Source: Candidatus Altimarinota bacterium
Lineage (GTDB): Bacteria; Patescibacteriota; Gracilibacteria; Absconditabacterales; Absconditicoccaceae
Assembly (NCBI GenBank): GCA_015489035.1
Contig: WFMP01000175.1
Coordinates: 1 to 9,914 of the forward strand
Direction of reading: 5' to 3'
Length of the DNA stretch: 9,914 nt
Position numbers and translations under genes: made by a program. Below, one piece after another: positions 1-8,182 of the stretch. Position 1 is the first letter of the stretch. Each line of letters starts with the position of its first letter. The notes beneath the pieces are model-generated. The model was given only the letters and a program-made list of their open reading frames with translations, did no database searches and was not told the DNA's origin.

Positions 1-96
1 CTATTGCTAGATCATTTGTCTCCTCTTCTTTTGGTTCTTCATCCATATCTATTGCTAGATCATTTGTTTCTTCTTCTTTTGGTTCTTCATCTACAT
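1..96 (-). repeat. 48-base tandem repeat, two copies, coding
   Basis: Copies at 1-48 and 49-96 differ at four bases by eye. They encode the 16-residue acidic unit ending EEETNDLAI. Most differences are synonymous (GAA/GAG), so the array is probably conserved at protein level. The array reaches the window edge, so the copy number is unknown. The unit length is a multiple of three, so gain or loss of copies keeps the frame. Confidence 0.9.
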
Positions 97-265
97 TTTT
101 TCAAATAGAAGATTTTCATATTTCAGAATCTAAATCTACATCGTCTAAATCTCATAAATCTATATCGAAATCCATATCATCCAAATCTATATCACTATTT
201 ACATTTGTATCATTTCAAGATGTTTGGTTTTGATCTGAAGTTTTCTTATCATTTGTTTGTGTCAT
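1..265 (-). CDS. Acidic repeat protein, N-terminal part (runs off the left edge)
   Basis: This is the first 88 codons of a gene starting at ATG 265-263, read with TGA as Gly (four TGA codons, no GGN codons). The protein opens MTQTNDKK, then has an Asp-rich stretch of alternating Asp and hydrophobic residues (DIDLDDMDFDIDLGDLDD). It ends in the window with two copies of a 16-residue unit, D-(M/V)-D-E-E-P-K-E-E-E-T-N-D-L-A-I. No signal peptide or membrane segment is visible, so the part seen looks cytosolic and probably disordered. It is the last visible member of the PKD-TPR-two-TM gene series and has a candidate promoter of its own just upstream. No Shine-Dalgarno is evident; the leader is A-rich. 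I do not recognise a family. An acidic linker in front of a folded domain beyond the edge is possible, and so is an entirely low-complexity protein. Confidence 0.75.
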
Positions 266-304
266 TTTTTTATTTTTGTTTATGTTTTAAATATTTATGT
301 TTTT

Positions 305-332
305 ATTTTAGTATTATTTTTATTTTTGTCAA
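305..332 (-). promoter_or_regulatory. Candidate sigma70-type promoter for the acidic protein gene
   Basis: On the minus strand, TTGACA (332-327) is followed after 16 bases by TAAAAT (310-305), a 5/6 match to TATAAT. It sits in the 72-base gap between the two-TM gene and the acidic gene, with the -10 box 39 bases before the ATG. The -35 and spacer design is the same as in the two other intergenic promoters of the window. Because the gap is very AT-rich, the -10 alone would be weak evidence; the exact TTGACA at the right distance carries the call. It would allow the acidic protein to be made independently of the upstream genes. Confidence 0.5.
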
Positions 333-337
333 TTTTT

Positions 338-820
338 TTATCATAATTTTAAATATTTAATTATTTTATACATTTTTTCAGCTTCATAATCAGCATATAT
401 TGGTAATCACAACTTTATTACATCTGAAATAAAATTTTTGGCTTCATCTTGAGAATCTATTAATTTATATTTTAGAGGGTACAATGTTTTTGTAGGGATT
501 AAAATAAAATTTAATATTTCTCATTTATTTGATAACTCAGCATTAAATCATTGTAATTCATCAAATGGATATGTTCTATCTCACACTATAAAATATCAAT
601 CATACAATTGAATTTCTGTTTTTTTTAAAGACATAAGATACAATATTATGTATGAGACTATTATAACCAAAAATATAAACAAAACGGAAATAGCTCACAT
701 AATTCATCATTTTAAAAAAGAGAATAACACAAAAAATGTAATTACAGAAAAAACTATAATATACCATAAAATTCATCTCTCTATATAATCTCAATTATAA
801 ACTTTTATAGAATTTATCAT
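338..820 (-). CDS. Small membrane protein with two TM helices and a cytoplasmic C-terminal domain
   Basis: A 160-residue protein starting at ATG 820-818 and ending TGA-TAA (Gly, stop). Residues ~17-36 and ~40-62 are two strongly hydrophobic helices joined by a short KGG turn, giving a hairpin. The remaining ~95 residues are soluble. They begin KKTEIQLYDGYF and contain alternating hydrophobic stretches that look like beta strands, followed by a predicted helical end. A two-TM hairpin plus a small beta domain recalls bacterial PH-like membrane proteins, but I cannot assign a family. All 11 glycines are written TGA, so in the standard code the gene is invisible. Its start overlaps the end of the TPR gene by seven bases (ATGATAA), implying translational coupling, and no Shine-Dalgarno is seen. 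It is likely a membrane partner of the TPR protein or the PKD surface protein. Confidence 0.85.
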
Positions 821-1437
821 AATTCAGAATCATCAAATAAAATAGTTTTAAAATCTACCATTTTTTTATCATAATATGATTTACTCTTAGAAAAAAAACT
901 TATACTATTTTTATTTTTAAAATATAAATCTACATATTTTTTAGCATCTTCTTTCTTATTTAATGATAATGCCATAGTGACACCATCTAGCAAGATGTCT
1001 GCATCAGAAATATGTTCATCAATAATATCTTGTAAAAGTTCATATCCTCTTGTTTTATTTCAAGACCAAAATTCTATACTTGCAAGAAGTCTTTTATATT
1101 CAATATTGTCTGATTTTTTTAATGCTAACTTAATATATTTTTTAGCTTCATCCCACTGAGTCCTTTCAGACAATAAAACTGCTTTAATATAAAACATCAA
1201 GCTAAAATCCAACATATCAGACGAAATTTTTTGAGATAAAATAAAATCTACTGGTTTTTCAGCTTTTTCTAAATCTCACATAACATAATATATATCCATA
1301 AGTTGCAAATAAGACTGTATTTCGAATGGATCTTTTCATATATAATAATTTGCAAGTTCAATTGCTTTTTGGTTTCATTTTATTTCCCTTACCTTCTGTA
1401 TTTCATCCCATATATCTCAAAAAGATATTTTTTTCAT
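814..1437 (-). CDS. TPR-like helical repeat protein
   Basis: A 207-residue protein from ATG 1437-1435 (MKKISFGDIWDEIQK) to TAA 816-814. It has no signal peptide or membrane helix, so it should be cytosolic. It reads as consecutive amphipathic helix pairs with TPR-style spacing: GNQKAIELANYYIGKDPFE, then YLQLMDIYYVMGDLEKAEKP, then FYIKAVLLSERTQWDEAKKY, then a later pair with ALSLNKKEDAKKYVDLYF. The G-D-x-x-K-A and W-D-E-A-K-K-Y segments are typical of TPR second helices. TPR proteins generally serve as protein-binding scaffolds. Six of eight glycines are TGA, including the last codon before the stop. The gene follows the PKD gene after 41 bases with no terminator or convincing promoter between, and overlaps the two-TM gene, so the three genes are probably one operon. 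The specific partner is unknown. Confidence 0.85.
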
Positions 1438-1478
1438 GTTATATTATCTTATATTCTAAAATAAATATTTTAATTATT

Positions 1479-4400
1479 TTAACTATCATTTTTATCATCT
1501 TCTTCATCTTCTTCATCTTCTTCATTTTCTTCTCTAGCCTTTTTTGCTTTAATTACAAATACAACAATAATTATTATAAATATTACAAATATTACAAGTA
1601 AAAATATACCAACTATTTTTAAAATATTTATTCATGTAGAAGCTATCTTAACATCGTTAGATTTCAGTCAAGTTCAACAAGCTTTTGAAGGTATTTCATA
1701 ATATTGTAATAAAGTGCATATATCTCCTTTCATTAATTGTAAGGTTTCATCATCTATAGTACCATTTTTATGATATTTTAATCATAAATTCATTACTTTT
1801 TGCAATATTTCTTTTCTTTTTACTCTATTTGTCGTATTTTTTAAACTATCCAGTAGAGTATTTATTTGATTATTATTATCTCCAAAATACATTTCTATAC
1901 TCGATATACTATCACTTACTGTAGTATTTCCATCGGAGAAAGCAGCATTTATAGCTGCATTAGATAAGGAGTTTATAACAGATTTTATTTTTGTAATATC
2001 ATTAGAATTTAATCCAGCAATTCATTTATTTACAATATCATGTAATTCTAATAATATAGAAGCCCTATCGGATTTATCAGTTAAATTATTTGATAAATCT
2101 GATAAAAGTTTAACTAAATAAATTATTTTACTAGATGAATTTCAAGAATATTTATAAATTAGTCATTGTAAGATTTCATAGTCTTTTTTATATCTATTAG
2201 GTAATGAGACTTGGATATTAGAAAAAACTACATTAACCTTTTTTAATTTCTTTCCATCATGGATAAGTAATCATACATTTGGTAATCCTAAATTATAAGT
2301 TAATTTGTATATTTTATTACAGATCAAATCTTTATCGTCTGTCGTATTTCCATCTCCATTAGTATCTACACTAATATTTTTATCAATATAACAATTTTTA
2401 TTTTTAGATTTATAGTAGAAAATAATAGAATTTTTGTACATTCAAGCAACCGTTATATTATAGTTATTTCAATGTTTAACAGCCTTAGGCAAAGTAAGCA
2501 ATAAAGATCAAGATATATCATTTTTTATATCTAATCTCTTTTTTAAAAGTTTTTTATTTCAATATTTATCTTTGAATTCAAATAATAATAATTTTTGTCA
2601 TGTAGTAGAATAATGTACGTATCAATATTTTTTTTGAGTGAATAAATAATCACGTTTGTGTCTTATACAGTTTCTAATATCAAAACACAACTTTTTTTTA
2701 TAAATATTTCACAAAGACATATCATTAAATATTAAATTTTTTCATTTAACATTTAAATCTACCAATGGTCTTAATCATTGTTTTACTATAAAAGGCGATG
2801 AAAATCATATTCAAGCATATCATCTATAAATAACCTTAACTTTTACTTTACATCTTTCTACATGTCAAAATGCATCGACACAAGGTTTTTTATAAATATG
2901 AGTAACATTAGTTTTTTTAGTTATTAAGTCATATTTTCAATCATCATTAAAATCGTATTCAATAGTTCTAGATGCCTGAAAATCTGGATTACTAGATAAA
3001 ATTGTCGTATTTACATGTATATTAACTTTATCTCATATATTTACCTCTCAAACTCATTTAATTCAATTATAATCTACTCTAACAGAATTAACTTGTGGAT
3101 AATTAGGATTAGAATCACTAGGAGGGATATTCACGGTAGGTTCAGCATGTAAATATTTCTCTGAATTTGTACATTTTCAATTAACATCACATACATCAAC
3201 TCAAAATATATATGTTCCAGGTATTTTCGGCAATGCAAAAACAATTTGTGCAATATTATAAGGAGTTATTTTCACATTTATTAGGTTTGCTCTATCTCAT
3301 TTTCTATAATAATACCATTTATAATAATCTATAAAGGGAGAATCTGGATCATAAACTCATTTTGCTTCCAATTTAACTAATAATGGATCGAATCATTTCG
3401 TAAATAAATTTTTGGGAACATTAGAATGTCAAATATTGGGCTTAAACGATCATCATCACTGTTGTCATCAATATTGTGGGAAAAACATCGAAATTCATTT
3501 AATAACTGGAGGTGCATCTACAACTTTAAAATATATAGATTTAGTATCTAATTTATTTGTAGATAAATCTTTAACATTCAATTTAATTTTTGTACAACCC
3601 AATTCATCAAATTTTAATCACAATACAGATTTAGAAATATATTCTGAACTATTGGCTTTTTGAAAATAAATATCTAAAAGACTCTTATTTCATTGTCAAT
3701 TCACAGAATCTGATGCATCTATAGTAAATAATTGTTGTCTTGGAATTTTGTATGCTTTAACAAATGTAAATCACGTAGAATTTTGTTTTTTAACTTTACA
3801 ATATGTAGAAGGTAATTGTTGATTATTTCATTTATATATTTTATAAATAGCTAATGGGTATCATCTTTGTCCAACAAAAACATTTTTTGTAATAGAATTA
3901 CTACCTCAATCTATAGAAAAAGCCTTTACTTTTAAAGTAAATACTCAAACTTTTTTATAAGTATGTTCCATAAAATCAGATTGTGTTTTGCTAATTTCTC
4001 AATCTCCATAATAATATTCATAGTATGCTACCGGTTTATTCGTAGAAATTCTTATTCATATTGGATTTCACAGGATAGTATAATTAGGATTTATTGAAAT
4101 TTTTGGTCTTAATGTTGATTTAACTACTATTTTTTTAGTTATTGAGTTATATTTTCAATATTTATCTTTTACGGTTAAAGTAATATTATATACTCATTTT
4201 TTATTAAATTGAGCTATCATTTTTTCTCATCAATTTATAAGTTGAGTTTTAACATATTTTTTATTTGAAATATTCCAAATATAAGATAATTTATCTCCAT
4301 ATTTAGTATCTACATCATAAGAATAACTTGCATCAAAAATAAATGTGGAAGGTTTTGCCCAATTATCATATGTTTTATAAATAAAGTTTGCCACAGGAGG

Positions 4401-5654
4401 TGTAGAAGAAACTAATAATTTATAAGTATCACTATTTTTATTTCAATTCACATCTTCTATTTCTAATTTTATAGAATATATTCCTGGCAAATTAAATTTA
4501 TAAGAAAAAGAAGTTTCTCATTCAGAAGTAAATATTCTATTTCAATTAGGTCAAACTATAGTCCATTTATAAGTTTTTATTTTTCAATTGACTGAATATG
4601 ATCTTCATCCGTCTATTTTGAATTTAGTAGAAGTATCACCTATTTTAGGATACACTCTAACTAGTGCGACAGGATTTGATACAATAACTTTATAAGTTTT
4701 AGATATTTCCTTTCCTGTATTATCTACTACAATAATTTTTATAAAATAGAATCCATTTTCAGGTAACTTAATCCTTATAGCTCCAGGATAATCTGGAATA
4801 GTATTTTTATATATAATTCTTCAACGTCTTTTTACTTCCCATGTACTAGAAACTATTTTTGTATCTCAAGTCGGTGTTGTTCAAGATGCATCAAATAAAA
4901 CTCATTTCTTCCCTTCTTCAGATGAAAGTTTTACATAAGAATTAATATTTGCCCTAATTCAATTTACATATAAATTAATTTTTGCTATAGGTGGATTTAC
5001 AGTAATCACCGTACTTGCCGATCAATCCAAAATTCATTGAGATTTCTTATTAACACTCCTAACAGTAAGATGAACCACATAAGAATTAGGAGTTTCAAAT
5101 GTATATTTTATCAATGGTCATTGTCACATAAAAATCTTTTGACCTGCTGAATTAGTATAATACCAATAATAATTATTGATTGGTATAGTCCTATTTGACG
5201 GGTCTCTAGAAGATCTTGCATCAAATGTAACAGTCAAAGGAGCATTTCAACTAGATGGATAAGCTTTTAATCAAGCTATTACTTTATATTTAGAAAATAT
5301 TGTTCTAGAAGCTCTTTTCCAAGGTCAAAAACATTGAGCATTAAAAGTATTTAATAATTCTCTCGTATATCAATTTGCAAGAGCATTTGCAGTAATTTCA
5401 CATTTTTCATAAATTACTTTAAAAGATGGATCCTCTTGAGGCAATTTAGTTTTCAATACAGAAAAATCATTTGCGACAGAAGCAAACAAACTAGTAGGAA
5501 CATTTTGACCTGCTTGAGAATAAGAAACTATTTTTACAAAATTATTCGTCACGTCATTCAAATAACTTTGAATACTTGGATTCGGCTCGTAATATGCTGC
5601 TTGAGTATATCAAAACGATAGAATTAAAATCAATAATATAATTTTTTTTAACAT
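1479..5654 (-). CDS. Large PKD-repeat surface protein with C-terminal membrane anchor
   Basis: A 1391-residue protein read with TGA as Gly. Start ATG 5654-5652 was chosen because it gives a signal peptide (MLKKIILLILILSFGYTQA) and has AAGGA just upstream, although only two bases away. Residues ~125-595 hold about five PKD-like beta domains. The first has PSSGNAPLTVTFDA, later ones have FDASGTTPTGD, FIFDASYSYD and YYYGDGE. Weaker PKD-like domains follow to ~850, with YDPDSPFIDYYKW. Calcium-loop-like stretches DFNDDGKYD (~residues 901-909) and DTNGDGNTTDD (~1097) follow. A helical region occupies ~1125-1330. One transmembrane helix (~1343-1370) precedes a KAKK stop-transfer and an acidic EED tail. 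The predicted topology is therefore outside stalk, single span, short cytoplasmic tail. PKD domains generally mediate extracellular protein or carbohydrate contacts. Adhesion or a role in the surface layer is plausible, not shown. It is first in an apparent operon with the TPR and two-TM genes. Confidence 0.9.
1495..1530 (-). repeat. 9-base tandem repeat encoding the acidic tail of the PKD protein
   Basis: Four consecutive 9-base units (tcatcttct on the plus strand, the last copy with one change) encode Glu-Glu-Asp style triplets right after the transmembrane helix and its basic KAKKARE flank. Units are in frame, so copy-number changes lengthen or shorten the cytoplasmic tail without breaking the gene. 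Confidence 0.85.
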
Positions 5655-5690
5655 ATTCCTTCATAAATTTATAAATTAAACCTTTTCTCT

Positions 5691-5718
5691 ATAATAACTA
5701 AACTCATTTTTTTGTCAA
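5691..5718 (-). promoter_or_regulatory. Promoter of the PKD protein operon
   Basis: On the minus strand, TTGACA (5718-5713) and TATTAT (5696-5691) are separated by 16 bases. The -10 box is followed directly by AGAGAAAAG (5690-5682), exactly as in the promoter before the VirB6-like gene. Transcription would start within or next to that nine-base element, giving a leader of about 30 bases before ATG 5654. That leader carries AAGGA at 5661-5657, the only Shine-Dalgarno-like match I saw before any gene in this window. The terminator of the previous gene lies upstream, so this promoter likely drives the PKD-TPR-two-TM unit. Confidence 0.7.
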
Positions 5719-5797
5719 AATTTTACTATAATTAATAGATTTAAAACACAAAAAATAATTTATAATTAAATCCATTATTAAATTGACTATAATTTAC

Positions 5798-5817
5798 TGA
5801 TATAGACACTATAAATC
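5798..5817. other. Intergenic palindrome, possible operator
   Basis: The stretch tatagacactata (5801-5813) is a perfect inverted repeat with five-base arms around ACA. Flanking tgat and atca extend it imperfectly, with a two-base bulge. It lies about 80 bases upstream of the -35 box of the PKD promoter and just beyond the terminator of the VirB6-like gene. It lacks a T tract, so it is not a terminator. It could bind a regulator, but short palindromes are common in AT-rich spacers. The rest of the 5697-5831 spacer shows nothing else I can support. Confidence 0.25.
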
Positions 5818-5831
5818 AAATGATTTTTTAT

Positions 5832-5859
5832 AAAAAAATACCAGTTCATTAAACTGATA
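5832..5859 (-). terminator. Rho-independent terminator after the VirB6-like gene
   Basis: On the minus strand an eight-pair stem TATCAGTT / AACTGGTA (one U-G pair) encloses the loop TAATG and is followed at once by seven T residues (5838-5832). It begins one base after the TAA stop of the VirB6-like gene. It separates that gene from the PKD operon, which therefore needs its own promoter. Confidence 0.85.
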
Positions 5860-8115
5860 TTAATTAAGTAAAGCTTTAATTGTATTTATATCTTTAGTAG
5901 ACACTCAAGTTGTTCATGATGTTCATCCTCAAGTTATCTTATTAGCAAGTAATCTAATAATATCTTCATCTGTAAATCACATATCTTTCAAAACTTTTAC
6001 TAACTTTTCATTTTGTCATATTGTAATTCAAGGGTATCAATTATTTTTAAATATTTCAGCTATATTAGTCTTATCTTCATCAGACAATTGCAACAGAGTA
6101 ATACTTCAGTTAATAACATTTTTTGTAAATATTTTTTTCAATTCACTTAACGTCATTTCTTTCTTTATCAATTTCATATTATCTCTCAATGTTCAAGATA
6201 ATTGAGTTCATTTTTTATCTTTTAATATTCCCCTTAATTTACCAGCAGTCATTCATAATGAAGCAGCTACATCTGACAATTCTTTAGAATTTTTAGGATT
6301 TAACAAGTCTGATACTTTTTCATTTCAATATTTTTTATCATGAAAAGTTTTTAATTTAGATGAAACTATACTACCTCAAGAAAAATCCTTTGAAATAGCT
6401 TTGGATGTTTGTGCGATATGATGAGAATCTCAAGTTCAAGATGTATCTCTTTCAGCCTCATTTATAAATTCTCATAGTCAGTGAGCATATTGTTTTTGTT
6501 GTTTTCATCTAGGCCAAGAAGATAATGTATCTAACTCAGCTCAAATTGAAGAGACACTCTGTCATCTTGCAATTCAAGTTGGAATTACAGGAGCAGCTTT
6601 TGCTATACTTTGAGAAAAACTTTGAATAGAAGAGGCAATTCATCATGTGATTTTACAACTTTTAAGTGCTGCAAACACAATTACCCACATAAATCAAATA
6701 CTAAAAATACTTCTAATTATCCAATCTAATGTATTTCATAACTGTAAAAATAATCCATCGATTGCAGAATCACCTCCTTTTTTCTTAGGTAAATTAAAGG
6801 TCATTTTTATATTATTATTTGAAGTCAAATTTTTATTGTTCGGATTTCAATCTACATTAATATAAACACTATTTCATTTTCAAGTTATTCAAAATTCATT
6901 TGAAATATTCATATTTTTCAAAGAAGATAAAAATACAAACGAGATACTCAAAGCAAATACAACTATTACAGGCATAAACACCATACAGCATAATGATGAT
7001 AATTTTCATTTTTCTCACAAAAATTTTTCAAAACTTTTTACAGAAGTAAATAAAAACACTATAGGAGAAATTATGATAAACATCCACAAAGCAACTACTC
7101 TAACTATCAATAAAACTGCTAAAGTAAATAACGGAATAACTAATGCGAACAAAAATAATAACTTTAAAATAAGTCACATAGTCATACTAGTAGATGAACC
7201 AGGCTGGTAATTTACTGTTCTTCATAAATTTGTAATAGATCCATACAATGATCATAAAATTCAGGTCATTCACCCAAGTTTTTTCTGAATATCAGAAAAT
7301 TTAGTTCATGGAATCAATTTAACTCAAGAAGCTTTAGATAATTTCTTCTTGTTTGTAAGTATTATTCATTTTGGATTAGATATTTTATAATATTTCATAT
7401 TTTCAGCCATGACACATCATCATGTAGTTCAAACAACTTTAATACCTGCATCTCAAGTTAAAGCTTTTATACTACAAAAAGGTAAAATTTTTCATGATTT
7501 TTTATCATATATTCAAGTTTTTAATGGATGATTTCATTGTTGTAAAGAAATTCAAAAAGTTGGTATAGTTTGATTTTCAAAATTATTCATTTTATTTCAA
7601 GCTATTTTGAGTGGAAGTGTTCACACGGAATATGTAAGTATATTTGAAACATCTATACAAGCTCAAATCAAAAACCAACTTGCATTTACCAAAACTGCAG
7701 AAATTACAAGCTGTGGAATGATTTTTATAGGATTAAACTGTTCTAATTTTCATCAGAGAAATAAAGTAAAAATTGAAAAAATAAGAATCAATCAAATTAT
7801 ATAATTTGCAAAAGTTCTCATCACATTCCATATTTTCCAAAGCAATGTATCCATACCGACAAAGCTACCATAAACAACCTGATTATCCATAAACTGCCCT
7901 GCTATCACTATAAGTGGCCAAGTCACAGTATAAAGTGATCTTCCTAAAGTCTGATAAAGTCATAAATGGCTGTCTGCAGTTACAGGTTTATCAGCAGTTT
8001 TTTGAACAGTTGTACCTCCAGGATTTCCAGCAAAAGAAATATTATTTCAAATAAAAAAACTTCATACAAAGAAAAATCATATAAGTAATATAAGTTTTTT
8101 TATTATTTTTTTCAT
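5860..8115 (-). CDS. VirB6/TrbL-like polytopic membrane protein (type IV secretion-like)
   Basis: A 751-residue protein from ATG 8115-8113 to TAA 5862-5860, read with TGA as Gly. An N-terminal hydrophobic segment (~residues 7-25) is a signal peptide or first helix. Further hydrophobic segments lie at ~58-76, ~102-122, ~132-160, ~312-361 (probably two helices), ~376-398 and ~463-487. After them comes a ~260-residue hydrophilic, mostly helical C-terminal region rich in Lys, Ser and Asp, ending in a Gly/Thr-rich linker and KDINTIKALLN. The segment RVVALWMFIIISPIVFLF, then a short loop with charged residues, then MVFMPVIVVFALSISFVFL, resembles the core of VirB6/TrbL proteins, which form the inner-membrane channel platform of type IV secretion systems and are found in CPR genomes. 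No VirB4-type ATPase is in the window. It has its own promoter and is closed by a terminator. Other multi-span families remain possible. Confidence 0.7.
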
Positions 8116-8146
8116 TTTTTTTATATTTTTTATAAATCTTTTCTCT

Positions 8147-8174
8147 ATTCTACAAATATTTAATTTTATGTCAA
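8147..8174 (-). promoter_or_regulatory. Promoter of the VirB6-like gene
   Basis: On the minus strand, TTGACA (8174-8169) and TAGAAT (8152-8147) are spaced by 16 bases, inside the 67-base gap after the upstream gene. The -10 box is followed directly by AGAGAAAAG (8146-8138), the same element seen at the PKD promoter. The -10 box ends 31 bases before ATG 8115, so the leader would be about 25 bases, A-rich and without a Shine-Dalgarno. I see no terminator between the upstream gene and this promoter, so read-through from upstream may add to expression. Confidence 0.7.
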
Positions 8175-8182
8175 AACATAGT

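Noticed and set aside
600..794. Minus-strand hydrophobic short frame inside the two-TM gene
   Set aside because: It is in a different frame and open only because TGA breaks the true frame in the standard code. The true frame spans 338-820 with a coherent protein and gene overlap.
977..1601. Plus-strand short frames at 977-1159 and 1326-1601
   Set aside because: They are antisense to the TPR gene and to the end of the PKD gene, with low-complexity translations rich in Ile, Phe, Asn and Tyr.
3412..3663. Short plus-strand open frame with a Cys/His-rich start
   Set aside because: It is antisense to the PKD gene. The His codons come from the complement of a TGA cluster (Gly-Gly-Gln-Gln-Gly-Gly-Gly) on the real strand.
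5370..5561. A free-standing 63-residue protein on the minus strand
   Set aside because: It is a piece of the PKD protein between two TGA codons, in the same frame as the full gene.
1479..5654. Mycoplasma-type code with TGA as tryptophan
   Set aside because: TGG is used at PKD tryptophan positions, and TGA falls at conserved glycines (GDG, SSGNAPL, NDDG).
6647..7804. Plus-strand short frames at 6647-6865 and 7607-7804
   Set aside because: Both are antisense to the VirB6-like gene, with no start signal or recognisable domain.
8116..8182. Terminator between the secreted protein gene and the VirB6-like gene
   Set aside because: No stem followed by a T tract is visible; the gap is filled by the promoter.
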